Made by a program: the position numbers and the translations under genes. Positions 1-12,167 of a DNA stretch of 64,000 nucleotides are shown here, one piece after another. This stretch comes from Chiua virens (lineage: Eukaryota > Basidiomycota > Agaricomycetes > Boletales > Boletaceae), in contig JAHNUO010000026.1 of the NCBI GenBank assembly GCA_019787685.1, positions 62,001 to 126,000 on the forward strand, written 5' to 3'. Each line of letters begins with the position of its first letter. Position 1 is the stretch's first letter. The notes beneath the pieces were generated by a model. The model was given only the letters and a program-made list of their open reading frames with translations. It was not told where the DNA came from and did no database searches.

Positions 1-1141
1 GGTACACCGTGTCCCCGATCGCTATTCATATAACCGATAACCGACGAAGTTGAAAGCCAGTCTGGCACGGAGTATCGTTTGAAGAGTTTTTCTCGCACGC
101 CTCAATGTGCGAATGCAAAGTTAAGTTCGATGTCTTCTCCTAATCTTTTTCATCTCATCCGGTACTGGTACCTGGATGTTTTATGCCATCTCTCGCCCCC
201 AAGGTGTTCAACTGCAAGGGCTATGTATATCTCTTACTTGTGATCCAATGATCCTTGAACCTACAGGCACCCCTATGTATTTATGGCTAGTGGAGTGGGA
301 CCAGGGGTATCAACCAGCCTGAGGCCAATGATATATTGATCAAGCTTTGGACAGCATTTCTGGAACTGAAGCCATCATGCTGAAATGATGCAAGCTCTAT
401 CAGCACACTCTCAGTATAAATAACATGGAAGTGTCCCGGAAATACATGCGGGTATACTATAATAGAAGCTGTTTCAGGATCCAACGCGAGTACGCAGCGT
501 GGGCGAGGTCGTCGAAGGCAACCTGAAGGAAGAAGACTGAGCCCTTGACTCAGGATCAGGGGCGTACATCATGTCCTGCCACGATGTGACATTCGTCTAC
601 AGCATGTACGAACGACCTTGTGGAACGATGTTGGTGGGCAAACGCGATCCCGTGATAGAACGCGTGACTTGGTACAATGCGGGTAACCGCATAACGTGAC
701 CGAGGCGGCTCTAAAGTTGCTAATCGGCTATAATAGAATTGGTACGGCACCTCCCAAGTACTTCCGGTCGTCATACCCCAATCGGCTTTATTCGCCAATT
801 TCGTAGCTAATTTTACTGTTGCCGAAAGTCGGAAACTTCATTTGATGGGCGACCTTTCAACGATTTTCGTGTTCGGCTGGCTGCAGTGATTCCTCCGAAT
901 TGCACCGCCGCATTGGCAGAATTCAACAGGATGTCTGAAACCACACACTCTTCGGCTTCAACCCTGTAAGACCTATCAATAGCCCAACTGATCAGCAGAT
1001 TCGTCATCTTCCTCCCGCTGTGATCAGTATGCCAGTGCGACACCCTACTCGGACCGCCCATGTTCGCCTTTTGGTAAATTTAATTCCCTAACGATCACAG
1101 GGCCAGTTTAGTCATGACGTGGTTCTCCCGAACAGGGTTCG
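1..1141. other. No supported gene; upstream region of the glucanase gene
   Basis: Only short open frames on both strands are present. None shows a recognisable domain or a convincing exon series. The last part probably holds the promoter of the GH5 gene that follows. Confidence 0.4.
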
Positions 1142-1150
1142 TATATATAA
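1142..1150 (+). promoter_or_regulatory. TATA box of the GH5 gene
   Basis: A TATATATAA run lies about 70 nt before the ATG at 1213, a usual distance for a fungal TATA element with a short 5' leader. No other TATA-like run is closer. Inference from position only. Confidence 0.5.
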
Positions 1151-1212
1151 TAACCGATTTCCTCAATACATCTCGTAAGTCCAAATTTCAATTCTTTCTC
1201 CGTAGCTTCACG

Positions 1213-3356
1213 ATGAGGGCCTTGCTCTTAGCTTTGTCTCTGTCGTCGGCGCTGTTCTCGCTAGTCCATGCGGGATTACCAGACTTCAAGATCTACGGTG
1301 TGAACTTGGGCTCATGGTGAGTGTATCCCAGCTAGGTCGGACTAGTGTTATGATCCTGTTCGCGGTATAGGCTTGTGCTCGAAGCCTGGATGCTCCCTCA
1401 AGGTATGCGCTCGCATTGTACAATACTCGTTCTTCCTGACCCAATTTAATCCTCAGAATGGTTGAACATGGGCGGACAAATCTGTTCAAATTGTGAAGAT
1501 TGCATTGCGACCGAATTGTATGTGGAGTTTCGAGTAGGCGCGACTTATCAATCTCATACATCCAAAGCGCGTTTGCCAAGGCGTATCCCGATACCGTCGA
1601 CGAGAAATTTGCGCAGCATTGGGACACCTGGTTCACCCAGTCCCACGTCGCGCAATTCAAAGAGTATGGTATCAACACAGTTCGCGTCCCGGTATGTATG
1701 TCAGCCAACAATATTGTGTTTTATGCTGATTCATGGTTTAGCTCGGATATTGGATCGTTGAAGCGCTCGTGAACCGTCCCGAAGAAGCTTATCCTCGCGG
1801 CGGTCTTGCTTACCTGGTACGTACTCCAAATCAAGAGATTGTTCAGAGTTCTGAGGTAGATCATTCGACAGCGTGGCGGCTTGCAATGGTTGCAAGATGC
1901 TGGGATTCAGGTAATTTTGGATCACCATGCATTGCCAGGCGTTCAGACACCCGATCAACAATTCACCGGAAAGTACGTGGTTTACTTCTGCACGAGCCCA
2001 TTGATACTGAGTTCATGGTAGCTGCACCACTAATGTCCAGTTCTATGTGAGTACATATGACAGCATATACGGTATAGCTGATGACCTGTTCACTAGACAC
2101 CCTATAATTATCACCGTGCATTGGTTTGGACTGCTGTGATGACATCCCTCTCACACCTTGACCCCGCCTTTGGTAGTGTTTTCGCCATCGAGGCCGTTAA
2201 CGAACCCATCGCGAATGCTGCCCAGACACCCGACTATGGCGAGTGTAAGTTGTCTCGCGCTTATTGATCTATTCACCCACTGAATTCATAGGCTAGTCCA
2301 GAAGAACTTCGTGCTAACCGTCCGTGCTGTAGAGCTCACGCTTGGTATTCCGATCACTGGCATGTCGTTGAACACCGCCACCTCATCTACCAACTTCACC
2401 GCTGCTCTTGGTGAAGCATGTTCGTCCCCCTCGTTCAATCCCCAAGTCGAAGCGGCAATTAAGGATGCTATCGATATCCTGCTCGGGATTGCCTCTCAGT
2501 TTGGCCTCGAGAACCAGTTCACGTCCTCCGCTTTCCAATCAAGCAGATCTTCGTTGGCCACCAAGTATGTATCTCAGCTTTGTTCGCGCATACAGCATAG
2601 TTTACAATGCCTCTAGCTTCATGGACGTTAACTGGCAGTACAACAACCCATCCAACCCTGCAGATGCTGCGATTGGACCTCAGGGATATGATAACCATCT
2701 GTACTACTCGTAAGCTGCTTCCATCCCCACAGTGCATCCTTTTACTCACGAACACCCAAGGTTTGGGGTAATACAATCCATTTGAAATCTGATGGTACGT
2801 TACTGATTTAGATTTGCAGGGTGTTGCTGCGGCAAATCCGGACGCTTATCTGACAAGCGTATGCAGTAAGCCACTTCATGTCATTTATTACGCAGCTGTC
2901 ACTTACCCTGTCGTCCTTAGACTTGCAACGTATTCAAGACGATGCTGCCCTCGGTGACACACCTCTCTGGTTTGGCGAGTGGGGACTTCCGACCCAATTC
3001 AATGCTACCGACGACTTCCTCTACAAGTGGGCTGACGCTCAGAAGTGGTCGTACAGCAAAGGTGCTGGATGGATTGTAAGTGTGGTCGTTTATTGCACCG
3101 CGATTATGAAAATAACCTCGTGATTGCACTAGTTCTGGAACTTCAAGACTGAGATTTCGAGTCTGACAAACGGTACTGCGTTGGCACGACAATGGTGTGT
3201 ATTTCCAGGCCCTGTAGCACTCGCCTGGCTGACGCTGCCGTCAGGTCCTATCTCGAGGGCGTTGAAATGGGTTTCCTTACCAAGGATCCTACTGCCTATC
3301 ACGACCCCAACGTATGCGCCCCGTACATCAACGGCACGAATAGCACAACGTCATAA
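1213..3356 (+). CDS. Secreted GH5 glycoside hydrolase (exo-1,3-beta-glucanase type)
   Basis: Predicted secreted enzyme that cleaves beta-1,3-glucan, acting on the cell wall or outside the cell. The start is followed by a signal peptide (MRALLLALSLSSALFSLVHA). Spliced exons then give the GH5 landmarks GVNLGSWLVLEAW, GINTVRVP, ILDHHALPGVQTP, the acid/base glutamate in AIEAVNEP (exon at about 2099-2247) and the nucleophile glutamate in FGEWGLPT (about 2970). The C-terminus has N-glycosylation sequons (NGT, NST) before the TAA at 3354. I read 15 exons with short GT-AG introns, including a 7-nt micro-exon at 2761-2767, giving about 470 residues, a usual length for the family. No frame break is needed. 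Family assignment is firm; the exact substrate (exo-1,3-glucan rather than another beta-glucan) is inferred from the resemblance to fungal exo-glucanases. Confidence 0.9.
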
Positions 3357-4222
3357 ATGTGCCACGTCGAGACCGATGCGTTTCATTGCTTGGTAGTTTT
3401 GGAGCCTAAAGTTTGGTGATACCAGGTTTTCGATGCCTGACATACCCGTCATTCCTTTGATCCCTTCCATTCGTTTACTTTTTTCGTTCGCGACACGCCA
3501 GTACTATGTAGTGTACCCACTCGTTTTAATAGATGCAGCTCATGGCTATCAATTGGCAGTAATCGCCTATAGGTAGAGCTAGCGTGTATTCTTACGTCGC
3601 GAGCGCTGCATACCGGTGGTTATCTGACAGACTCGCTTCCGCTACATCATGTGAACGTCATAAAACCTTTATCAAAGGAAACCTCCAACCTTCTAATGTC
3701 AGAAAAGAACCAGCTCCGAAGCCCATCGTCTGACCACGCGCTCGCTCGCATCCATCAAGTGGTGCGTACATGACTCGTATGTGATACGCGCTTGTCTTGA
3801 CTGCTACCAGGTTCCTCTGAGTATTATCGATCCTATTTCCCAATCGCCAAAAACTCAGATACTGTACAGTGTTTAGTGTCCGACGAGTTCTCAGACTACT
3901 AGCAATTACACTTTTCGGTGGGTGCTCAACCGTTTCGCTAGCAATAAGTAGGGCTCTGATGGTGAGTCTGAGCAAACTCACGATCGTACTTTCGAAATCT
4001 CTATGAACGTGCTAAAGTTCCAGGGCGTTAGGTACGTTTCAATGTCACGGGCTTGACTGGTCGTATATACATACGGTTTAGAATTGTATCTGTGAACATA
4101 GTTAACACATCCGGTTCTTGCCTGTTATTCAGTTCCTGACAGCACGGGACATAAGCCATCGAAGTTGTGGGTACTGTGCATCTAGACGAATTAGGGTATC
4201 ATTTAGTATGTTTGTATGAATT
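3357..4222. other. Intergenic, no gene seen
   Basis: Between the glucanase stop and the WD40 locus I see only short open frames without domains. It should hold the glucanase 3' UTR and polyadenylation region and the promoter of the next gene. Confidence 0.4.
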
Positions 4223-4909
4223 ATGTTACTCCTGGTCGTCACATCGTTCGTGTACGTCCTCCCCAGGATGGATGTGAACGGACCCCATTTCTCAATAGTT
4301 GCTGGTAGTACTATGATCCCACTTGAGGGGGTGACTATGATCGTTGACTCGGCGAGTTCAGCGAGGCCTAGGTGTTTTGGTATACTGTGCAATGCCAAGT
4401 CCCGAAAATCAGAAATCACCATGGAAGATGACACTGACGTTTCAGGCGCGGACAAAACGTATGCCAGAGAACACGATCGAGTTCTGGGAGTGAGGTGCGC
4501 ACATTCACAGTGGGTGGCTGGCCAGAATCTTTCTCGGCGAGACGCCGCAGCCATCCGGCAAAGGCGAAGGCTATCTAAAGTGCACCAACAGAATGTGGAC
4601 GTGATTTGGAGAAGTGACGCACATTCATTGTCATGTCATGAAGAAGAAAACATCTTGCCTCTAGTGACGGTGGGCCGGACAAGGTTCTGGGATGCGAGCA
4701 CAGACGGAAAGGTGATTGTGAAGCGAGTTCTGGACAAAGATATATCCAAGTCGGAGGACCGCTCTAGTGAGGGCCTGAGTAAAAACAGGCGCCTATTAAT
4801 AGACATGAGGCATCTGAGGAGAGTTTGTACTGCGCACCTTGAAAACACCTCTCTTCTCGACGCTGTCGAACCACTGCAAAAGATGTCACAGACCGAGACT
4901 GGTGGGTGA
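4223..4909 (+). pseudogene. Possible N-terminal remnant of the WD40 gene, ending in an in-frame TGA
   Basis: An open frame of about 228 codons runs in the same frame as the WD40 gene at 4919 and ends in TGA at 4907-4909, only three codons before the next ATG. Its last third contains TRFWDASTDGKVIVKR, which looks like the WD strand of a beta-propeller repeat. The upstream part is low-complexity and matches nothing I recognise. It may be the original N-terminal propeller of the WD40 protein, separated by a nonsense mutation, or simply a 5' leader frame. The WD-like strand is seen directly; the broken-gene reading is inference. Confidence 0.35.
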
Positions 4910-4918
4910 CGACACAGG

Positions 4919-7047
4919 ATGGATTGGACTGTGCTGACAACTCTGCAAGACGACAGAATGCTCTTTGACACCGGTACTTCTGCATATATTTGGGCAGTCG
5001 CATTCTCGCCGGACGGAAAGCATCTCTTAAGTGGAGGCCAGGGTGGGATGCAATGGTCTCGACTTGCAGACAAACTAGAAACCGCAAAGCAGACGGGAAT
5101 GGAGGTGTACGCCATTTCAGTATCGAGGGACGGCCAATGGGTCGTGTGTGGGGCAGAAGTGGGGGCGAGCGTCTGGGACTCAGAGCTGCAACAAAAGGTG
5201 TGTGATGTCGAGAACGGAAAGCGGGCGTTGGCAGTGGATGTGTCCCCCGACTCGACCCGATTCGCGACAGGAATCTACAAGGAAATGAGCGTGTGGGACA
5301 TTTCGACGGGCGAGCGACTGCTTGGACCTATCAAGTACAATCACTGGGTCCACGGTGTCAGATTCTCTCCTGATGGAAAGCGAATTGCCACTTTCGAATT
5401 TGATGGTCCAATCATGATATTGGACAGTCAAACTGGCGATGTCCTGGTAAAAATCAAGACTGAGACACGAGTACTTGCTCCAACTACTCCACTCGTGTGG
5501 TCAAACAACGGACATCAATTGTTTGCCGCGTGCAGTGACAACAAAGTCAGGTCATTCAACACCTCGACAGGATCACTACTCGCCGAGTCACAGGTCGTCG
5601 ATGGAAGTGATCTCAAACTAGCTGCTAATGGGCAAGTTATTACTGCCCAGACGAAGGGCTCGATCTCGATCTTCAATGCGTCCACTCTCGCCCAAATTGG
5701 TCCCATTATAGAGGATTCAGTCTCTGCCTGGTCTATCGCTCTCTCCTCGGATAGCATCCATCTCGCCACAGGACGATGGGACGGGAAAATTGTCGTTCGC
5801 AACCTCAGCACCGTCCTTCCGGACATTTTCAGTGCTGTAAGTATTTCTGTGTTCGTCGTACTCCAGCCAACAACTCACTTTCTTTTATCAGATACCTGCT
5901 ATTGAAGAAGGAGAGGGAGTCAGTCAGCGAACAGCCCCGGACAGCGATGAAAACGAATCTGCCGAGTCCCACGCAGTACGTCTTCGTCATTCTTTCGTCC
6001 CTACAATTCATCTTACATTTTCATCACGCAGCCATCTCCAGACAACCGAGACGATCATGACATTGACCTTCTCGAGGTACGAGCTCATCCGTCTCCTTCT
6101 TAGCGGGTTTTCACCATGCTGCAGCTCGAGATACCGACAGGATCGCATGCCAGCGCTCCTGCTTTTGACTTTGATCATGTCTGTGATTTCTTTACTTTTT
6201 TTATATGTTTCTGTGTTGACGATCTCGTAGCCACCGTCCCCCACGCCCTCTGATCATCCTCCGGTGGATGTAACATCATTGCTGGAGGTGTCACACCACA
6301 CATTATCACTGCCGGTCTCCGTTGCACCGCCGATGACCGAGCCGCATCCGGAGGAAGATGTCATTATTGACACACCAAAAGGCCAGCCAACTCTCGGAAA
6401 GTGGTTAAAGAGGATCAGGAGGAGTGTGGAGGATCGAGCCGGTCAACGTTCCGCAGACCCTAGTTCGGCCACCGACCCAGCGGGTTCGTCGTCACCATCA
6501 CGCATCAATCTCCCCCGCAACCAGCGTTCGACAATAGCTGCTCTACGGGAGCGTGTGCGTAACTTCGTTTCTAACCGGCGATCGATGTGCAGCGCATCTC
6601 ACAATATCCATAGCGAACGTATGTCGCCCCCTCTGACGAAGAGCGACTGAGTTTCTTCGCACTTTTCTTGGGACCGGGACGACTGCGAGAGACACGACCT
6701 GTCGAAGTCTCAATTCCTTATGAGTTGCCGCCAGATGATTCTCATGCCAGTAATGCTCAAGATCTTCACAACCAAGCCACTGCTGTATGTCCTTTTCTTT
6801 CTTTCAATGGTGAATCATCTGAGATCCCATTAGCCACTCCCTGCGAACGTTCCGCCTCAGCCTTCGAGAAGTGGCGTTTCCGAGAGGGTGAGTATACTTG
6901 CCTCCAGTTTTTATTGTAGACTTAAGTAAGACTGCAAAATAGCATGCACCAGATCCAGTCGCGGTCCGAGGTCCTCTTAGAGTTTCGTTCTCGCTACTGA
7001 GGTGCACGTTCTGCGTCCAGTCAAGCAGCCGAGATGGAATGCATTAA
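4919..7047 (+). CDS. WD40 repeat protein with Ser/Pro-rich tail
   Basis: Likely a cytosolic beta-propeller scaffold of the expanded WD40 families of agaricomycetes; partner unknown. The first long exon (4919-5836) encodes about six propeller blades with motifs such as VAFSPDGKHLLSGG, VSPDSTRFATG, MSVWDISTGERL, VRFSPDGKRIATF and LSSDSIHLATGRWDGKIVVR. The following short exons encode an acidic then Ser/Pro-rich tail. Introns read by eye begin at 5837, 5974, 6076, 6178, about 6555, 6786 and 6884. With the intron near 6555-6614 removed, the frame continues through YVAPSDEERLSFFALFLGPGRL; without it the protein stops at 6650. An alternative splice at the end would stop at 6980 instead of 7047. The ATG at 4919 was chosen because of the TGA just before it. 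The 3' end is the least certain part. Confidence 0.65.
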
Positions 7048-7919
7048 TTCAATCCGAGTGCGACGCAATCAACTCCTTTAATCATGCCTGAGGTAAGTCA
7101 ATCCACGCGCTGTTGATAACTCGTCATGCTCGCCTGTCTATTCAACTTACCCGAAGGCGCAGATGGTACGCCGTTCTTTTTTCATGCCCGAACATTCGAA
7201 CATTACATCGAGGTACTTGGGGGGTGTTTGACAAGGTTCCTCCGTGGTACCAGGGAAGGGAAGACGGTGTCTACAAAAATTATATTGAGAATGGGGTAGG
7301 ATGTTAGATGCACGTGTCTTGAGCCTGTCGCACTCAGGCTGGTCAGGTATTTGAATGTATAGCACGGTGGAGATCCCAGATTTTAGGTGTATTCGCTGAA
7401 CTCACGCAACTCGGTATATATCCCCGCACGCTTTATCCTTCTTGTTGAACGTGTGTCCCAAATCATTCTAGCCTGATTGTGGAGACTCAGTTTTCATCAG
7501 TGGCCTCACAGCGTTGGACCTGTCATGACCTACATGATTCTGCTTGGTATCAGGCCAACCTCTGTACGTCGCACTAACTATGTAGTGTCCCTGAACTGTT
7601 ATTCACTCTGGATTCGGGTTGTGCAGTATCAAAGCAGCCCGCAAACGTGACTATTCCTAGTAGTAACATCGCCCTAGGTAACTACCTCCTGCGCTCTGAA
7701 CTTATTTCCCTCCAGAATGCCATGTCGGAAGGAGGTACAGAATTCTACCTGGGCTGCATCCAATTTAGTATTGGATGTTCAACGTCAAAGAGCAGCGAAG
7801 TATTCGGACAAGAAGCCTGGGATTTACGACCCAACTATGACTCTAGGAACGAGAAAGCTGACAGATCAGTTTTGAAGCAGGCTGGCGAATCACATCATAC
7901 ATCGTCCCAGAAGCCTGAA
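7048..7919. other. No supported gene
   Basis: Short open frames only, with no domain or consistent splice series. The end of this stretch abuts the duplicated host segment that begins at about 7920. Confidence 0.4.
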
Positions 7920-8397
7920 ACCTGAAGGAGACAGATGAATGACAGCGGGAGCACATTGGACACCGAGCGCGCGGTATTCAGATGGTACAGGATTGGACAT
8001 AGTGCGTACGGGGGAGTGCAGGCGAGTTGAAGAACAAGGCGACGTGCGAGAGTGGTGATTGAATATTGAATTGACATCCCTGACAATGCGCAGAAGGACC
8101 GGCAAGGAGATCGTCGTACGACTCGGTGAGAGCTCAATCATGAACTTGGATCCTACCCTGTTTTCCGGATAGCTTTGAGAAGAACCCTGGCAGGCCGGGG
8201 ATGGCAAGCAGCGCGAGGGGGATGGAAAGGTATATATACCAACATGAGAACTAACACCGAGGTCACGGCAAAGGAGACATAGGTGCCGTGAGGCAGAGTT
8301 GCTGTGAATTCACATCCGAGTCTACATGTTTCAAATTGTACTTGCATCTGCTGACAATGTTTTCAAGATTGCGTCGAGCACTAGAAGAGGGGTAGAT
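7920..8397. repeat. Duplicated host segment, copy A, part 1
   Basis: This stretch is nearly identical to 48111-48592, in the same orientation. It is interrupted by the hAT element at 8398 and resumes at 26619. Most CpG sites are still present in this part, unlike parts 2 and 3. The last 8 bases (GGGTAGAT) are the hAT target duplication. It carries no intact gene that I can support. Confidence 0.85.
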
Positions 8398-8510
8398 TAG
8401 GGCTGCGTGAAAAACTCAATCCACGAGTTTTTGACGGGTTAAAACCCAACCCAACATCAGAGGGGTTTTTGACATGAGTTAAAAACTAGTTTTTAACATT
8501 CCTTATTTAG

Positions 8511-9966
8511 CTACTGTGGGAACCTGAACGACCAATTGACAGGTGCGGCAACCTGGCGACTTGATGACTTGTGGACACTATTAGTACTCTCCGTGCTACT
8601 GGTAAGCTCCAGTGGTTTGTCTGACAACAAGTCTAGTAAGTGGGGAACATCAAGCTTTGCCTGTTCCCCACCAACAAGAGAGTGATCGTTGCATGCCAGG
8701 AAATGTGGATCACTCTCAACTGCCACATTATCACTGTAACAACCTAGAACAAACGTAGACTATGAGTTACTTGCGAGTGGTTGTAGTGGTCAGTGTAAGG
8801 TTGAATGCAAGTGAGTCTAACGAGTGAGGCGAGAACTACAGAGGAGATCCGTCTATGAGAGACAATGGAGGAAAACCAGAGGTGAACTTTGTTAGAGTTC
8901 CCTGGTGCTGCATTCAAGTCTTTATATACTAAAAGTACAATCGGAGCTACAATCGGAGTATGAATACATAGATAAGTATGAGTGTCCTGATTGGTAGATA
9001 AGGTGTGATAACATGAGGTAAATGCATGTATGTGAGTCATAGATAAAGACATGAGGAAACAATGCTGTAACAATGCGGTATAAGCATGTTATAAGATAAG
9101 CACTGCTTTAATAATAGATATGAGTCATAGGGAATCATAGATAAGAGATAACGTGTGAATACACGTGTGTTGTGCATGGGTTATGACATCGTGTGATAAC
9201 ACGTGTCTAATGATGAATCATAATGAGTCATAAAGGAATGGCCAATAGGATAAGGTCCTGAGTATAGCCTTGGCATGAGGCAATATATGCCGTAATAGAT
9301 ATTGAGTATCTTGTATAGTGGATTGAGAGCGTTGAGTAGGAAGGCGAAAGAATGATGTGAAAACGTGATTGTAACAATCACCATCCAACCAACCATCAGC
9401 GGCTGTGTCCACATTGGTCTTTGCCACATCCGAGTCTTCAGCTTGAAGTTCCAAGTTCAATACTGAATCTTCTGAGGACCTGGAGGTGACACCATCATCG
9501 TGATTGCCATCATGATGTACTAGTAGATCCTGGAACTTGAGCATAGGTTTTCTGTGTGCTTCAGTCTCAGGTGAGCACAAGAGCTGAACATGAGCAAGAC
9601 TCGGAGTAGTACATTAAGCTGATTAAATGACCTACACCTCTGTGGTCTCGTAACTCTTGTTCCATGAGTATGGACTGTCATACTTGCACCTGGTTGATCA
9701 ATGTCGAGCTCTTTTGGCTGCTTCGAAGAGCTGAGTTGAGCTATGTCATTGTCAAGGCTGTCCATTCATCTGCCATGGAATTCACTGTAATAGCAAATAG
9801 CTTTGTTGCAAGAAACTGGTGATTAAATATGACTTGAATTTTGTGTGAAGACTTGGAGCAATAGGAATGTCACAGTACCACAAGAATGTCTCCATTTTCA
9901 TGATCCAGGAAATCCCACCAATATGCCATGATGTCTGAGCCTGCAGTGAACTTCTTGTTGAATGGC
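8511..9966 (-). pseudogene. hAT transposase, C-terminal part (decayed)
   Basis: Reading the minus strand downward from 9966, the sequence gives FNKKFTAGSDIMAYWWDF and, after stops and shifts, LFAITVNSMADEW and LNSALRSSQKSSTLI. These resemble the C-terminal dimerisation region of fungal hAT transposases (NSMADERT, WLNS, RQKASTLV in relatives). Several stop codons and frame changes are present, so it is not functional. It continues the 5' part at 23565-26392, from which it was separated by the LTR retrotransposon. Most of 8511-9400 toward the TIR is low-information, CpG-poor sequence. Confidence 0.7.
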
Positions 9967-9971
9967 CATGC

Positions 9972-10526
9972 TGTCATATACCACTCCGTTCTCCGTTCCT
10001 CCGGATATAACTCCGTTTCTCTTAGACAATAACTCCGGGTCGATCTCCCTCAGGACACAACTCCGCGACCCCGGACCTCCGTTACGTATATATGTTTCCT
10101 CTTTTATATTAGTACATAACCTGTGTCTCGCTTATGAGCACAGCTCCGGCTTTCTCAGTACCCGACTTACCTCCGGCTATGTAGTTTCCCGATCTTCCGT
10201 CTTACTCAGTTCTTACCAACTCCGTTACTAATCTCCATTCCACTCCGAGTATATAAACTGTAGTACCCCGACTGTGTACCCTTAGTCTGAATATTAGTTT
10301 ATTTGTACGACTCACTCCGAACACTCCGTAAGACCTTGACGGTCTTTACTCCGCTCGACTCCACTTTATGTGTTGAGTCATATATCTACCTCCGTTCTCC
10401 GCACGTCCGAAATATAGGGACAGACTGTGACAAGGGCGCACCACATACGGTGAAGCCAAGTCCCGTCCGACGCTACAACTCCGGAGATCCGGGGTTGGCT
10501 ACCTCCGAGTCGCACGGTCTCTAACA
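9972..10526 (+). repeat. 5' LTR of the pol-less retrotransposon
   Basis: 555 bp, TG...CA ends. It contains a TATATA-like run near 10086 and a second TATAAA-like run (gagtatataaactg) near 10250, candidates for the element promoter. The matching 3' LTR is 21417-23559. Confidence 0.92.
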
Positions 10527-10568
10527 GTATATTCAGACTACTCCTTGTCATCAGTCACCTCACAACCT

Positions 10569-11078
10569 ATGTCCTCTCACACCTGCCCTCAGACCAGTAC
10601 TACTGGTATCTCTACCTTGAACCTATCTGACACTACCCGCATCCAATCCCTCAGAAACCTCCTCAGTCACCGACGAACTCCTGAAGTCATCGAAGATTTC
10701 CGAGGTTTCTCCACTCGACTTATCGCATCCTCCGCCTCTCGAGCACCCGTATTCCTGGGTGCACGAACTCCGTCTTCCCGTAATCAATCTCCGAGTATTC
10801 CGGGCTCCTCCAGGGGACATCCCTCTGATGAGCCCAACTCCGGAGATGACTTCTCTGACCCCGAAACCGAACTTGCCTCTGATGATACCTATGGGCGATT
10901 GACAAATGCAATACAAAGTCTCACTCGTGCCTCTCGTCACCCCTCCTCTAGCTCCTCCCCTCGCACTAAAGTCAGAGAACCTGATCAGTTTGATGGGACA
11001 AGCCCCCGCAAACTCCGAGTCTTTCTCGTTCAATGCAAGTTGAACTTCCAGGACCGTCCCAAGGCTTTCCGCTCAGAC
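10569..11078 (+). pseudogene. Gag of the pol-less retrotransposon, N-terminal part (interrupted)
   Basis: The first ATG in the frame is at 10569. The 170 codons are Ser/Thr/Pro-rich with an acidic patch (DDFSDPETELASDD). They end with the start of the retrotransposon gag domain (DQFDGTSPRKLRVFLVQCKL). The frame is cut exactly at 11078 by the 5' LTR of the Gypsy element and resumes at 18727 with no frame change, so the gag was intact before the insertion. Confidence 0.85.
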
Positions 11079-11774
11079 TGTTACAACTTCTTTCTTTTCT
11101 TTGTCGCTTGTACTTCTTCACTATACTCGATACCTAGGTATCATCGTACGTTCATCCGTACTCGTTCTTCTTTCACCTTTGTAACTCAGCACCGGCATCA
11201 CCCGAGTGCTTACGTTCTTCTTTTCTCGTCATCTTCCGATGGCTTCGCATTTGTCATTTTATCTTCGTCATCGTCCGCTGCCTTCGCATCGTACGATTTC
11301 CTCTTTTGATTACTGCGCACTCCCTTTGGCCCTTTCACCTTTCCGCTCTTCCGGCCTACCTCTTTTAGTTACGTGGTCCGTGCGCAGTTTCGTAGTATAA
11401 ATACCTCGCAGCGATACTCCTGTACTTCAGTCTTGATCTCCGCAATACTAGCTGAGTATCCTGCTCCACTTGGGACCTCCTCAAGCGAACACTCGACCAG
11501 GGACTTCTCTAGTCGTCCCTTGACCCAACCCTCGGACTCGTCATAGTCAAACCCTCGATCCTCGACCGTCCCTAGGGTATAGATTCCCAACCAGACAACT
11601 CTCAGCAACGCCTGAGTTTTCACTCGTCTCTCTGGTAGCAACTTGCTGACCAGAACCCCTCGTTCAACTCTTCAGTGCACCACGTATCAAGTGGTGGTTG
11701 TTTGAGTTATCGCAGCCACTTGGTACTTGGCACCTTTGCGGCTACGCTAGGTCCTACCCGGAACTATCGTAACA
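11079..11774 (+). repeat. 5' LTR of the young Gypsy element
   Basis: 696 bp. It has a TATA-like run (gtataaatacc) about 320 nt from its start, likely the promoter of the genomic RNA. Same length as the 3' LTR at 18026-18721. Confidence 0.93.
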
Positions 11775-12167
11775 TAAGATCAAGACTCCCGAAACAGCCT
11801 GCCTTTGTGCAGCTAGCTGCCCACCATTGCCGGACGACCTCCCACTCGTCCACTCTTGAACCCCGCTTGGAATCTCCGAGCCCCCCACACTCCGTCGTCA
11901 GATCTATCCGACGAAAACCCTGAACCCTCGACCCCACTTTCTGAACCCCAGGAAGCAGACTTCGACATCAACGTCGAACACCTTGACTCGGAAGACGAGA
12001 CTCAGCGACTAGCTGACCGCCTTCACCAATCACTCGACCTCCCCGCACTTGCCACCTTCGCGTCCCCTACGACCCCACGAAGGCCGAACCCCGGACCACC
12101 ATCTATCCGGAACCCAAATCCATCTATCGTATCACCACCCGCACGACCAACCACTACCTCGACCAAC

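Noticed and set aside
4636..5115. Minus-strand frames overlapping the WD40 gene
   Set aside because: The plus strand has clear WD40 repeats over the same bases; the minus frames have no recognisable content.
7890..8350. Minus-strand frames of 60-105 codons in the duplicated segment (also at 48008-48640)
   Set aside because: The frames differ between the two copies by frame-changing differences, and no domain is visible, so conservation is of DNA, not of protein.
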